Part shown: piece by piece, positions 17,412 through 25,909 of the stretch
Layout: each line of letters opens with the position of its first letter
How positions within the stretch are numbered: position 1 is the stretch's first letter
NCBI RefSeq assembly: GCF_030504625.1
Contig: NZ_JAUKWH010000006.1
Location: 1 to 64,000, forward strand
Length of the DNA stretch: 64,000 nucleotides
Source: Neisseria sp. MVDL19-042950
GTDB taxonomy: Bacteria > Pseudomonadota > Gammaproteobacteria > Burkholderiales > Neisseriaceae
Reading direction: 5' to 3'
Position numbers and translations under genes: made by a program
Notes under the pieces: model-generated
The model's input: only the letters and a program-made list of their open reading frames with translations
Database searches by the model: none
Told to the model about the DNA's origin: nothing

Positions 17412-17441
17412 AGGCCGTCTGAAAACGTTTTCAGACGGCCT
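17412..17441. terminator. DUS-pair terminator after the pepP transcript
   Basis: AGGCCGTCTGAAAA and TTTTCAGACGGCCT as a perfect palindrome with a 2-nt loop. Confidence 0.85.
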
Positions 17442-17560
17442 TATCTTACGGGCATCTGCTTTTCCGCTCCGCCAAAATTTACCTGCCGTAGGGTAATTTC
17501 CGATTGGAAAACCTGCTTAAAAAATGTACAATCTCAAAATTTCTTCCTGAACATTTTTCT

Positions 17561-18559
17561 ATGTATATCGGCGCATATTTTATCGACAACCCCATCGCAT
17601 TGGCGCCGATGGCCGGCATTACCGACAAACCGTTCCGCAGGCTTTGCAGGGATTTCGGGGCAGGTTGGGCGGTAGGCGAAATGCTGACCAGCGACCCGAC
17701 GCTCAGGAACACGCGCAAAACCCTGCGCCGCAGCGATTTCAGCGGAGAAAACGGCGTTGTCGCTGTGCAGATTGCCGGCAGCGATCCGATACAAATGGCG
17801 GATGCGGCGCGTTACAATGTCGAACAAGGTGCGCAGGTAATCGATATCAATATGGGTTGTCCGGCAAAGAAGGTGTGCAACGTGTTGGCAGGCAGTGCCT
17901 TACTGCAAAACGAGCTGTTGGTGGCCGATATCCTGAATGCCGTGGTCGGTGCCGTCGATGTGCCGGTAACGCTGAAAACCCGTTTAGGCTGGCACGACGA
18001 GCATAAAAATGTTTTAGCCGTCGCCCGTATCGCCGAAGATGCCGGCATAGCCGCACTTGCCGTACACGGGCGTACGCGCACGCAGATGTATAAGGGCGAA
18101 GCCAGCTATGATTTGATTGCCGAAGTGAAAGGCCGTCTGAACATACCTTTATGGGTAAACGGCGATATTGCCAGCCCGCAGAAAGCCGAGGCCGTCTTAA
18201 AACAAACCGGAGCGGACGGCGTGATGATAGGGCGGGGTGCGCAAGGCAGGCCGTGGCTGTTTCGCGATTTGAAACATTATGCGGAGCACGGCAGCTTCCC
18301 CGAACCGTTAAGTGTGGCGGAATGCAGCGAAACCGTGCTGCAACATCTTCGGGCCATGCACGATTTTTACGGCGAAACCGCAGGTGTGCGCATCGCCCGC
18401 AAGCATATCGGGTGGTATATAGACGAAATGCCCGACGGAGAAGCCGCCCGCCGTGAAATCAACCGTTTGGACGGTGCGGCAGAACAATACGATGCATTGG
18501 CTCTGTATTTGGAAAAGCTGCAGGAAAAAACAGACCGTTGGGTGTGCGGTTACCGTTGA
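17561..18559 (+). CDS. dusB: tRNA-dihydrouridine synthase B
   Basis: 332 residues from ATG 17561. The frame is open upstream, but the family N-terminus (IDNPIALAPMAGITDKPFR) fits this start. An FMN-dependent TIM barrel that reduces uridine in the tRNA D-loop. The catalytic Cys lies in INMGCPAKKV near residue 105, with FMN-contacting motifs such as VHGRTR and GVMIGRGAQG. DusB rather than DusA/C is supported by the fis gene downstream, since dusB-fis is a conserved pair in proteobacteria. Here a LysE-type exporter lies between them. Confidence 0.92.
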   Translation: MYIGAYFIDNPIALAPMAGITDKPFRRLCRDFGAGWAVGEMLTSDPTLRNTRKTLRRSDFSGENGVVAVQIAGSDPIQMADAARYNVEQGAQVIDINMGCPAKKVCNVLAGSALLQNELLVADILNAVVGAVDVPVTLKTRLGWHDEHKNVLAVARIAEDAGIAALAVHGRTRTQMYKGEASYDLIAEVKGRLNIPLWVNGDIASPQKAEAVLKQTGADGVMIGRGAQGRPWLFRDLKHYAEHGSFPEPLSVAECSETVLQHLRAMHDFYGETAGVRIARKHIGWYIDEMPDGEAARREINRLDGAAEQYDALALYLEKLQEKTDRWVCGYR

Positions 18560-18701
18560 GGCCGTCTGAAAACAGGTTCGGCCGAGAGTGTGGCGGCATG
18601 CAGAACGGCAGATTTGGAACGGCTTGTTCGGAAAGAAAAAGCGGTGCCGTTGTTCGGGCATAATAAAAAGCAAAAATAAAAATAAACCAAGGAGAAACAT
18701 C

Positions 18702-19325
18702 ATGGATTTTTGGCAGGGCTTTTGGGTGATTACCGGCATCCATCTGCTGGCGGTGGCTTCGCCCGGGCCTGATTTTGTCTTGGTGTCGCAGCAATCGCTA
18801 TGCCGCAACCGTTCTGCCGGCATTCTTACCAGTTTGGGCATTGCGCTGGGATTCGGCGTACATGTGGTTTACTCGGTGTTGGGGTTGGCTGCGGTTGTCG
18901 CTCATTCGGAAAATCTATTGTTGGCGGTAAAAATCATCGGCGGATCCTACCTGATTTACATCGGTATCAAAGGCTTGCGCGCGCAAGCGCAAACCGCTAC
19001 GGAAATCGGGCGGATGGCTTTGGCCGCCGAGCCCGCATTCAAAACCATACGGCGCGGTTTCTTATGTAACGTGCTGAATCCGAAAGCCGTCGTATTTATG
19101 CTTTCATTGTTTACCGTTGTGCTTTCTCCCGATATGCCCGCATGGCAACTTGCTGTTTACGGCGCATGGATGGCGGTTATCCTGTTTTTATGGTTTGCCG
19201 CTGTTTCCTGTATGCTCTCCATGCCCGCGGTTAACCACCGTTTCCGGCGTGTCGGGCATTGGATAGACCGTCTATGCGGTGGCCTGCTGGTGTTACTGGG
19301 TGTAAAAGTGATTGCCGGCCGTTGA
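18702..19325 (+). CDS. LysE/RhtB-family amino-acid exporter
   Basis: 207 residues from ATG 18702 with AAGGAG ahead. About six membrane helices. The family signature near the N-terminus is present (HLLAVASPGPDFVLV, the PGP motif near 20), and the helix after NPKAVVFMLSLF is typical of RhtB/LysE homoserine, threonine or lysine exporters. The substrate cannot be told. The gene interrupts the dusB-fis pair, with single DUS copies on its 5' side and a DUS pair on its 3' side. Confidence 0.88.
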   Translation: MDFWQGFWVITGIHLLAVASPGPDFVLVSQQSLCRNRSAGILTSLGIALGFGVHVVYSVLGLAAVVAHSENLLLAVKIIGGSYLIYIGIKGLRAQAQTATEIGRMALAAEPAFKTIRRGFLCNVLNPKAVVFMLSLFTVVLSPDMPAWQLAVYGAWMAVILFLWFAAVSCMLSMPAVNHRFRRVGHWIDRLCGGLLVLLGVKVIAGR

Positions 19326-19333
19326 TGAAGTCG

Positions 19334-19370
19334 TTTCAGACGGCCTGTGCATCTGAGAGGCCGTCTGAAA
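19334..19370. terminator. DUS-pair hairpin between lysE-like gene and fis
   Basis: TTTCAGACGGCCT and AGGCCGTCTGAAA are inverted around an 11-nt loop. It separates fis from the exporter transcript. Confidence 0.65.
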
Positions 19371-19406
19371 AGCCTGTTTGCAATAATCAATAATAAAGAA
19401 GCTGTT

Positions 19407-19649
19407 ATGAAAAACAATATTCCCGATATTGCTCATTGCATCGAGCAAAATTTAAAGCAGTATTTTAGAGATTTAAACGGAGAAGTACCTTGTGCGGTCT
19501 ACGATATGGTGTTGCATCAAGTGGAAAAGCCGCTGTTGGAATGCGTGATGTCGGAATGCGGCGGCAACCAGTCGAAGGCAGCGGTTATGCTGGGGTTGAA
19601 CCGTAACACTTTACGGAAAAAACTGTTGCAGCACGGGTTAATCGAATAA
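19407..19649 (+). CDS. fis: Fis-family DNA-binding protein
   Basis: 80 residues from ATG 19407. The C-terminal helix-turn-helix is clear: SECGGNQSKAAVMLGLNRNT then LRKKLLQHGL. The N-terminal helices form the dimer. Fis bends DNA and influences recombination and growth-phase transcription. It is shorter than the 98-residue E. coli protein, as in other beta-proteobacteria. It lies ahead of purH. Confidence 0.93.
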   Translation: MKNNIPDIAHCIEQNLKQYFRDLNGEVPCAVYDMVLHQVEKPLLECVMSECGGNQSKAAVMLGLNRNTLRKKLLQHGLIE

Positions 19650-19732
19650 TGTCCGATAGGCAGGAGGGTTTCTACCAAGAAACCGGCCTGCTTTTAATTT
19701 TTTATATTGCCTAGTCAAAAGGAAATGGAAAC

Positions 19733-21310
19733 ATGGCAGCAGTAAAAAGAGCGTTGATCAGTTTGTCTGACAAAACAGGTGTTGTTGAATTTGCCCAAGC
19801 TTTAACTAGGCTGGGCGTTGAAATTCTGTCTACCGGCGGTACTGCCAAAATGCTGGCCGATGCCGGTGTGCCGGTTATCGAAGTGGCCGACTATACCGGC
19901 TTCCCCGAAATGCTCGACGGCCGCGTGAAAACACTGCATCCGAAAATCCACGGCGGTATTCTGGGCCGCCGCGATTTAGACGAACACGTTGCCAAAATGA
20001 AAGAACACGGTATCGATACCATCGACTTGGTATGCGTGAATCTTTATCCTTTTGCCGCCACCATCGCCAAACCGGGCTGCATCTTGGAAGATGCAATTGA
20101 AAACATCGATATCGGCGGCCCCACTATGGTGCGTTCCGCTGCCAAAAACTGGAAACATGTCGCCATCGTTACCGATAACGGCGACTTCGACAAAGTGGTT
20201 GAAGAGCTGCAAAGCAACAGCGGAATATTGAGCGACAAAACCCGTTTCAACCTCTCTTGCAAAGCATTCAGCCACACCGCCCAATACGACGGCATGATTT
20301 CCAACTACTTAACCAGCGTGTCGGATGAAAAACTTTGCGGCGAGCCGGAAGTAAACGAGTTTCCGAACCAAATCAACCAAAGTTGGGTTAAAGTGCAGGA
20401 AATGCGCTACGGTGAAAACCCGCACCAGCAGGCTGCGTTTTACCGCGACCTTTATCCCGCTGCCGGCAGCCTTTCCGCATACAGCCAGTTGCAGGGAAAA
20501 GAATTGTCATACAATAACATCGCCGACGCAGATGCCGCTTGGGAGGCCGTAAAAGCATTCGACCAACCCGCCTGCGTGATTGTGAAACACGCCAATCCGT
20601 GCGGAGTGGCCGTGGCAAATGATACGCTAACTGCTTACAAATTAGCGTTTGCCACCGATACTACCAGCGCATTCGGTGGCATTATCGCGTTCAATCGGGA
20701 AGTGGATGCCGATACGGTGGAAGCCGTTACCGGCCAGTTCCTCGAAGTGTTGATGGCACCTAAATTTACTGATAAAGCGAAAGAAATCATCGCAGCCAAG
20801 AAAAACGTGCGCGTGTTGGAAGTGCCTCTTTTGGCCGGAGCCAACCGCTTCGAGCTGAAACGTGTCGGCGGAGGGCTTCTGGTGCAAACACCCGATATCC
20901 ACCGCATCAAGCGCGAAGATTTAAAAGTGGTATCGAAGCGCCAGCCTACCGAGCAGGAATGGCAAGATTTGATGTTTGTGTGGAATGTGGCCAAATTCGT
21001 CAAATCCAACGCCATTGTATTCGGCAAAGGCGGTCAAACCTATGGCATCGGCGCGGGCCAGATGAGTCGTGTCGATTCGACCCGTATTGCCGCGCGTAAA
21101 GCCCAAGACGGCGGTTTCGACCTAAACGGTGCCTGTGCCGCATCCGATGCCTTCTTCCCTTTCCGCGATGGTATCGATGTCATTGCCGAGCAAGGCATTA
21201 AAGCCATTATTCATCCGGGCGGCTCAAGGCGTGATGAAGAAGTTTTTGCCGCTGCAGATGAGCATGATATTGCAATGGTATTGACCGGAATCCGCCACTT
21301 CCGCCATTGA
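19733..21310 (+). CDS. purH: Bifunctional AICAR transformylase / IMP cyclohydrolase
   Basis: 525 residues, full length. Catalyses the last two steps of IMP synthesis. The N-terminal MGS-like cyclohydrolase domain begins [18 protein letters not shown], with the motif [15 protein letters not shown]. The AICAR transformylase domain has [14 protein letters not shown] near residue 225, [10 protein letters not shown] (the catalytic Lys-His) near 284, and ends [10 protein letters not shown]...GIRHFRH. A DUS-pair terminator follows directly. Confidence 0.97.
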   Translation: MAAVKRALISLSDKTGVVEFAQALTRLGVEILSTGGTAKMLADAGVPVIEVADYTGFPEMLDGRVKTLHPKIHGGILGRRDLDEHVAKMKEHGIDTIDLVCVNLYPFAATIAKPGCILEDAIENIDIGGPTMVRSAAKNWKHVAIVTDNGDFDKVVEELQSNSGILSDKTRFNLSCKAFSHTAQYDGMISNYLTSVSDEKLCGEPEVNEFPNQINQSWVKVQEMRYGENPHQQAAFYRDLYPAAGSLSAYSQLQGKELSYNNIADADAAWEAVKAFDQPACVIVKHANPCGVAVANDTLTAYKLAFATDTTSAFGGIIAFNREVDADTVEAVTGQFLEVLMAPKFTDKAKEIIAAKKNVRVLEVPLLAGANRFELKRVGGGLLVQTPDIHRIKREDLKVVSKRQPTEQEWQDLMFVWNVAKFVKSNAIVFGKGGQTYGIGAGQMSRVDSTRIAARKAQDGGFDLNGACAASDAFFPFRDGIDVIAEQGIKAIIHPGGSRRDEEVFAAADEHDIAMVLTGIRHFRH

Positions 21311-21323
21311 TGTTTAGAAACAC

Positions 21324-21360
21324 CATAGGCCGTCTGAAAACTATTTTCAGACGGCCTATG
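21324..21360. terminator. DUS-pair terminator after purH
   Basis: CATAGGCCGTCTGAAAA and its reverse complement with a 3-nt loop, 14 nt after the stop. Confidence 0.88.
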
Positions 21361-21566
21361 GTAAAGCTTGCGTATGCCGATAAGCCGAATCATTTTATAA
21401 AGCATACAGAGCCTTATGTATCGGTTCAATTGATCAATAAATGCTCCGCTTACGCATCACGACTTGTTTTACATATTATCATTCGGAATGTTGCCGTTCT
21501 ATGTTTTAGAGAAACAACATTTTTATATATTGTTATCGTAAAAGCGTAACCGTTTCAAAAACGAGC

Positions 21567-21596
21567 TTGAACAGAAACCGCTTTTTATGGTATAAA
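21567..21596 (+). promoter_or_regulatory. Promoter of rpmB-rpmG
   Basis: TTGAAC (21567-21572) and TATAAA (21591-21596) with an 18-bp spacer, 37 bp ahead of rpmB. Confidence 0.6.
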
Positions 21597-21632
21597 TCGC
21601 GTTTTACTATTTTAGAAGTTTGGAGACTAACC

Positions 21633-21866
21633 ATGGCACGAGTTTGCAAAGTGACCGGTAAACGCCCGATGTCTGGCAATAACGTATCACACGCCAACAA
21701 CAAAACCAAACGTCGTTTTTTGCCTAACTTGCAATCACGTCGTTTTTGGGTAGAGAGTGAAAACCGCTGGGTTCGCCTGCGCGTATCAAGCGCTGCGTTG
21801 CGTACTATCGACAAAGTAGGCATTGATGCCGTTTTGGCTGATTTGCGTGCTCGCGGCGAAGCTTAA
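21633..21866 (+). CDS. rpmB: 50S ribosomal protein L28
   Basis: 77 residues from ATG 21633: [20 protein letters not shown] at the head, then [13 protein letters not shown]. The length and sequence are those of bL28. A rightly spaced GGAG precedes the ATG; the open frame further upstream is not coding. Cotranscribed with rpmG 31 bp downstream. Confidence 0.97.
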   Translation: MARVCKVTGKRPMSGNNVSHANNKTKRRFLPNLQSRRFWVESENRWVRLRVSSAALRTIDKVGIDAVLADLRARGEA

Positions 21867-21897
21867 TTTAAATGTATTTTGATTAAGGAATACTGCA

Positions 21898-22053
21898 ATG
21901 CGCGATAAAATCAAATTGGAATCATCTGCCGGTACTGGTCATTTCTACACCACTACCAAAAACAAACGTACTATGCCTGGCAAACTGGAGATCAAAAAAT
22001 TTGATCCCGTAGCCCGAAAACACGTTATTTACAAAGAAACCAAATTGAAATAA
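21898..22053 (+). CDS. rpmG: 50S ribosomal protein L33
   Basis: 51 residues: [20 protein letters not shown], then [21 protein letters not shown]. This is bL33 of the type without zinc-binding cysteines (no CXXC). The preceding site is AAGGA. The transcript ends at the hairpin at 22075-22107. Confidence 0.96.
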   Translation: MRDKIKLESSAGTGHFYTTTKNKRTMPGKLEIKKFDPVARKHVIYKETKLK

Positions 22054-22074
22054 AGCAGTTTTGTTTCTAAACAT

Positions 22075-22107
22075 AAAAAAGCCTTTGTTCATGCAAAGGC
22101 TTTTTTT
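22075..22107 (+). terminator. Rho-independent terminator of rpmB-rpmG
   Basis: The stem GCCTTTG/CAAAGGC is followed by seven T. One of the few terminators here not built from DUS. Confidence 0.9.
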
Positions 22108-22535
22108 CATTTTGCAAGAAGCAAAAGGAACTAAATTGACAAAATTCATTATTAAAACTTTCCAATCCATATGGAATATTTGATAAGGTTATGATTTTAT
22201 TTAAATAGCATAGAATGGATTGAGATTGTAAATTTTGTTAAGTATAGTTAACAATTGTATGTGTTTTGCAACAAAAAAATTTCAGTATGCATTGCAACGA
22301 AAACTATTGATTCTAATAAGAGTATGAACTTTAGAAGTTTACCCCAGTCAGATAATTTTAATGACATTGCTGAAGTCGGTAAAATTGTTTGGTATATTAG
22401 CCCCCTATTTAAGAAGAGAAGCTTTACGGGGAATATGATTATTAAACAAAGCTATCTCTTGACCTTTCATGTGATGTCGTAACAGGCTGCTTGGCCGGTA
22501 ACGGTCTCATTTTTAAGTTTTGTAGGGGAAGATTT
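22108..22535. other. AT-rich intergenic region ahead of the CheA-like operon
   Basis: About 430 bp with no convincing gene; a 75-codon frame at 22255-22482 lacks a ribosome site and family features. It presumably carries the promoter of the operon. No DUS copy is present. Confidence 0.6.
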
Positions 22536-24749
22536 ATGGATAACGCCCAAAAAACAGTCAATGAGCAAAAATTTTCATTTAAACGTTATCGGAATATGAT
22601 TATTTCGATTGCAGTATTTTTGTTATTCGTTTCGGGTCTAATGTTTGCAGGCTATCGGATTTCAGGGCAAATCCAAAGAAGCCAATTGCAAATCGATGTG
22701 GCAGGTACGTTGAGCGATACCGTTTACGACATGTTAACGACTACTCAATCATTGCAGTTGTTGAGTATGGAAAAATCTCTTCCGGAGACAGACAAAGCAA
22801 AAGTAAATAGTGGTGCAGACGGCAACGTTGAAGCAACCAATGATCCTGAATATATTGCAGCGCAGGTCGAAAAACAAAAAATGCTGGACGAATATCAAAA
22901 AACTGCTAAAAGCCTGTTGAATGTATTGGATAAAGGCGGTGCTTATGATGTCATTGATGGGTTCGATAGTGTAGCTCCTCTGAAAGTAGGGGATACTCGG
23001 CAGTCTTTGCAAAAGGTACAGAGTATCTGGAGAGACTACAATTCTTTAATTGAAGATGCAATTAAATATTCTGTTGCTTCAAATCAAAATAAAGAGTTTG
23101 CCAGAAAGGTTTCGACATTTGCGAGCGATAATCAGGATGCGCTTTATGAAGGCATCGATGAGATTATCATTGGTCTTAATGAAGATATTACTGAAAAAAC
23201 GGCATTGTTGCGGTGGATTCAGATTTCAGGCATTGCTTTATCACTTCTCTATTTCTTATTTTTCGTCGGTTTCTTTATGCGTCGTTTAGGCAAGGCGGAT
23301 TTGGCTACTGCCGTTGCACGACGTGAAAACACGGAAATCATGCAAACTATTAATAGCGGTCTTTTCCTACTGGATAAAGATTTAAATATCGGTTCACAAT
23401 ATTCAAGCGAATTAGAGCGTTTGTGGGGTAAGCAAAATCTTGGCGGGCAGAATATGTTGAGTGTACTGTCTGATATGGTGGCTAATCCGGAAGATCTGGA
23501 AACAGCAGGTAGTTTTGTCCAACAACTATATAATCCACGTACAAAAGAGCGTTTGATTGCCAGTTTGAATCCTTTAATCCATAGCCCGATGAATGTAATG
23601 AACGAATCCGGGGTGAAAGAAAAACGTTATTTGGATTTTAAATTCAACCGAGTTTATGATGGCGGAGAGATTGTGCGTGTATTGGTTAGCGTGACTGATG
23701 TTACCAATGCGGTATTGCTTGAAGAAAAAATTACCAAAGAACGCGAGCAAAATGATTTACAAATGGAAATGCTGACTTTCATTTTGAAAGCAGATCCGCA
23801 ATTGATGACTGATTTTATTGAAAATACCAAGAAGCGTAACAACAATATTAATGAAGTGTTAAAGCAACCTGTGAAAGTACAGGCCGATTTCTTTGCCAAA
23901 CTGCGGACGATTTTCCGAGAAGTACATGGTTTAAAGGGTGATGCAAGTTCATTAAATTTACATGGATTCGTATCGATTGCAGAAAATTTGGAAACCAGTT
24001 TGAGAGAGTTGCAGAATAAGAAAACGCTTAATGGTGAGGATTTCCTGACATTAACGGTTTCTCTGGAAGAATTGTTTAGCTTGACGCAATCTATTGAAGA
24101 TTTGAATAAGCGGATTAATCATATTTCCGGCCAAGAAGGAAATACAGGCAGAGTCGGCAGATCAATAGCTGCAAGCCGCCATGCAGCTAATCCAGAGCCG
24201 GCTAAGAGTCAGTTGACGAAGTATGCGGAAGAATTGTCTGAGCGTTGTGGCAAGCGTGTTGATTTCAGCTGTTTGGGTATGGATAGTATGAGTATCAATA
24301 TGACCATTAAAACCCAGTTGCGTGAGTTGGCCGTGCAATTACTTCGTAATGCAGTCGTACATGGTATTGAAAAGCCTGAAATACGTTTGAATAAACACAA
24401 ATTGTCTACCGGGCATGTTCGGATGGAAATGAAAGAGGTTGGTGATTCTATCGAGTTGATTGTCGAAGATGACGGTGCCGGTATCAATACCGAACTTATT
24501 CGCAGTAAGTTGGTTGAGCGGGGTATGTATTCCAAAGAAGAAGCTGCTAAACTGGATACCAGAAGTCTGATTCAAAAAATATTTATACATGGTTTTTCCA
24601 CTATGGAAGGAAGTAATCAAGACGCGGGGCGTGGCGTAGGTATGGATATTATCAGTGACCGCATTAAGCAAATGAAAGGGAAAGTTGCCTTGGCAACCCG
24701 TGTGAATTCGTATACACGAGTTACATTAACCGTGCCCAAACGAATATAA
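22536..24749 (+). CDS. Membrane-bound CheA-like hybrid histidine kinase (sensor-HPt-HATPase)
   Basis: 737 residues from ATG 22536 (GTAGGGGAAG ahead). Layout: cytoplasmic head; transmembrane helix about 21-41; periplasmic domain about 42-225, helical and faintly PilJ-like at its start (DVAGTLSDTVYDMLTTTQSL); second helix about 228-248; PAS-like region about 265-395; HPt domain with phospho-acceptor H464 in VHGLKGDASS; HATPase from about 585 with N605 and H609 in LLRNAVVHGIEKPE, DDGAG at 645-649 and GRGVGMDI near 698. As in CheA, the phosphorylated His is on a separate HPt domain. The protein ends after the HATPase, so the CheW-like P5 domain is missing. It heads an operon with CheY-like and CheX-like genes. 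The stimulus is unknown. Confidence 0.88.
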   Translation: MDNAQKTVNEQKFSFKRYRNMIISIAVFLLFVSGLMFAGYRISGQIQRSQLQIDVAGTLSDTVYDMLTTTQSLQLLSMEKSLPETDKAKVNSGADGNVEATNDPEYIAAQVEKQKMLDEYQKTAKSLLNVLDKGGAYDVIDGFDSVAPLKVGDTRQSLQKVQSIWRDYNSLIEDAIKYSVASNQNKEFARKVSTFASDNQDALYEGIDEIIIGLNEDITEKTALLRWIQISGIALSLLYFLFFVGFFMRRLGKADLATAVARRENTEIMQTINSGLFLLDKDLNIGSQYSSELERLWGKQNLGGQNMLSVLSDMVANPEDLETAGSFVQQLYNPRTKERLIASLNPLIHSPMNVMNESGVKEKRYLDFKFNRVYDGGEIVRVLVSVTDVTNAVLLEEKITKEREQNDLQMEMLTFILKADPQLMTDFIENTKKRNNNINEVLKQPVKVQADFFAKLRTIFREVHGLKGDASSLNLHGFVSIAENLETSLRELQNKKTLNGEDFLTLTVSLEELFSLTQSIEDLNKRINHISGQEGNTGRVGRSIAASRHAANPEPAKSQLTKYAEELSERCGKRVDFSCLGMDSMSINMTIKTQLRELAVQLLRNAVVHGIEKPEIRLNKHKLSTGHVRMEMKEVGDSIELIVEDDGAGINTELIRSKLVERGMYSKEEAAKLDTRSLIQKIFIHGFSTMEGSNQDAGRGVGMDIISDRIKQMKGKVALATRVNSYTRVTLTVPKRI

Positions 24750-24781
24750 GATTTAAAACTAGATTTCTTAGAGGAAAGATA

Positions 24782-25147
24782 ATGCTCACAGTTATGGTTG
24801 TAGATGATTCCAACGTTATTCGTAAACGTATTACCCGCGGTTCGGAGAGTATGGAATTTGAAGTAGTGGCGACGGCGGCCAATGGAAAAGATGCTGTACA
24901 GCTATATGATGTATTGCGTCCCAACTTGGTGACTATGGATCTGACAATGCCGGAAATGGATGGACTCGCTTGTATACAAAAGATTATGGATATTGACGAA
25001 AATGCCAATATTTTAGTGATTTCCGCACTTGCGGATAAAGCTACGGGTATTAAGGCTTTGGAATATGGTGCGAGAGGATTTCTTTATAAACCTTTTACCG
25101 ACGACGATTTGTTTGAAGCATTAAAGGAAATGTCAGAAGGATTGTAA
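24782..25147 (+). CDS. CheY-like single-domain response regulator
   Basis: 121 residues, a lone receiver domain with no output domain. The acidic pair is D8-D9 in VVDDSN, the phosphorylation site is D53 in TMDLTMPEMDG, the switch residue is S81 in VISAL, and the conserved lysine is K103 in YKPF. It lies 32 bp after the kinase with AGAGGAAAG ahead. It should receive phosphate from H464 of the kinase. With no output domain, it must act by binding a partner, as CheY does with the flagellar switch or PilG-type regulators with pilus motors. Confidence 0.93.
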   Translation: MLTVMVVDDSNVIRKRITRGSESMEFEVVATAANGKDAVQLYDVLRPNLVTMDLTMPEMDGLACIQKIMDIDENANILVISALADKATGIKALEYGARGFLYKPFTDDDLFEALKEMSEGL

Positions 25148-25148
25148 G

Positions 25149-25616
25149 ATGAAAGAAACACAATTACAGGTGTTTTTAGAAGGCGTGCAAAAATATTTTA
25201 ATCAAGTTGCAGGCGAAGAAATTTTCGTTGGTACGCCTTATCTTGTTGAAAATACTATGCCGGCGGCTCAGCATTATTCAGGGGTGATTACCATTTCGGG
25301 TCGTAATAAAGGGGTTGTTTATTTTACTTCTCCGGAAAACATGGTAGGGCGTTTGCTTGAGTTGATGGGGGAAAGCGATATTTCTGAAGAAAACGTTATG
25401 GATTTGGTAGGTGAGGTTGCCAATACGATTGCGGGAAATGCACGTAGTGAATTTGGCGAAAGATTTGAAATTTCCGTGCCTATCGTCATTCGTGGTGCTC
25501 CTGATGAAATTATGCTTCCTCGTCATGGCAGATCATTCGTTATTCCCCTGGAGTGGAAAAAGCATCAAGCAGCTATTGTTGTAGCTTTATATCGAAATAC
25601 TGCCGAGAAGCGTTGA
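25149..25616 (+). CDS. CheX-like phosphatase
   Basis: 155 residues, starting 1 nt after the response-regulator stop. The CheC/CheX/FliY active-site pattern (D/S)xxxExxN is present as DLVGEVAN, with D85, E89 and N92. The flanking strands (YSGVITISGRNKGVVYFT and the C-terminal FVIPLEWKKHQAAIVVALYR) fit the CheX fold. CheX dephosphorylates CheY-P. It probably resets the receiver encoded just upstream, so kinase, receiver and phosphatase form a closed relay. Confidence 0.88.
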   Translation: MKETQLQVFLEGVQKYFNQVAGEEIFVGTPYLVENTMPAAQHYSGVITISGRNKGVVYFTSPENMVGRLLELMGESDISEENVMDLVGEVANTIAGNARSEFGERFEISVPIVIRGAPDEIMLPRHGRSFVIPLEWKKHQAAIVVALYRNTAEKR

Positions 25617-25636
25617 TTTTAAAAAGGGCTGTACGA

Positions 25637-25706
25637 ATCGGCTCTAAGTATTGCACCTAATTTAAACAGAATTTAAACTGTTTCAGGTGTAATATTTAGA
25701 GCCGAT
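25637..25706. terminator. Long imperfect inverted repeat after the CheX-like gene
   Basis: ATCGGCTCTAAGTATTGCAC pairs with GTGTAATATTTAGAGCCGAT, with a few mismatches and an AT-rich centre. The 3' arm leads into a T-rich tract (CTTTTGCTTTTTT). It is much longer than a normal terminator and could be a folded small mobile repeat serving as one. Confidence 0.65.
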
Positions 25707-25750
25707 CTTTTGCTTTTTTATTGATATAAAATTAAAACTGAAAAATTCTC

Positions 25751-25845
25751 ACTGTGTTGCTTTGCCTTGATTCAAAGAGAATAATTTCGTAAACCAACGC
25801 TGGAGCATGGTTCCATAACGGCAGCGCTGTCTGGCAGCCTGCCGC
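25751..25845. repeat. Degenerate neisserial intergenic repeat (possible)
   Basis: The string CTGTGTTGCTTTGCCTTG, then ATTCAAAGAGAATAATTTCG, then CTGGAGCATGGTTCC resembles, from memory, a repeat common between genes in meningococcus and gonococcus (GCTTTGCCTTGGCTCAAAGAG...). Here it is diverged. Nothing else is seen in this gap. Confidence 0.35.
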
Positions 25846-25909
25846 TTTGTAGGTATTTTAATTTTCACAGCAATATCTAAATTTTCGGAAGCATGTTTTC
25901 AGACGGCCT

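Noticed and set aside
22255-22482. A 75-codon frame ahead of the CheA-like gene
   Set aside because: No ribosome site, no recognisable features, and AT-rich sequence that readily yields such frames.
25751-25845. Correia repeat (CREE) near the CheX-like gene
   Set aside because: The expected terminal inverted repeats (TATAGYGGATTAACAAAAATC type) are absent; only a loose likeness to another neisserial intergenic repeat is seen.
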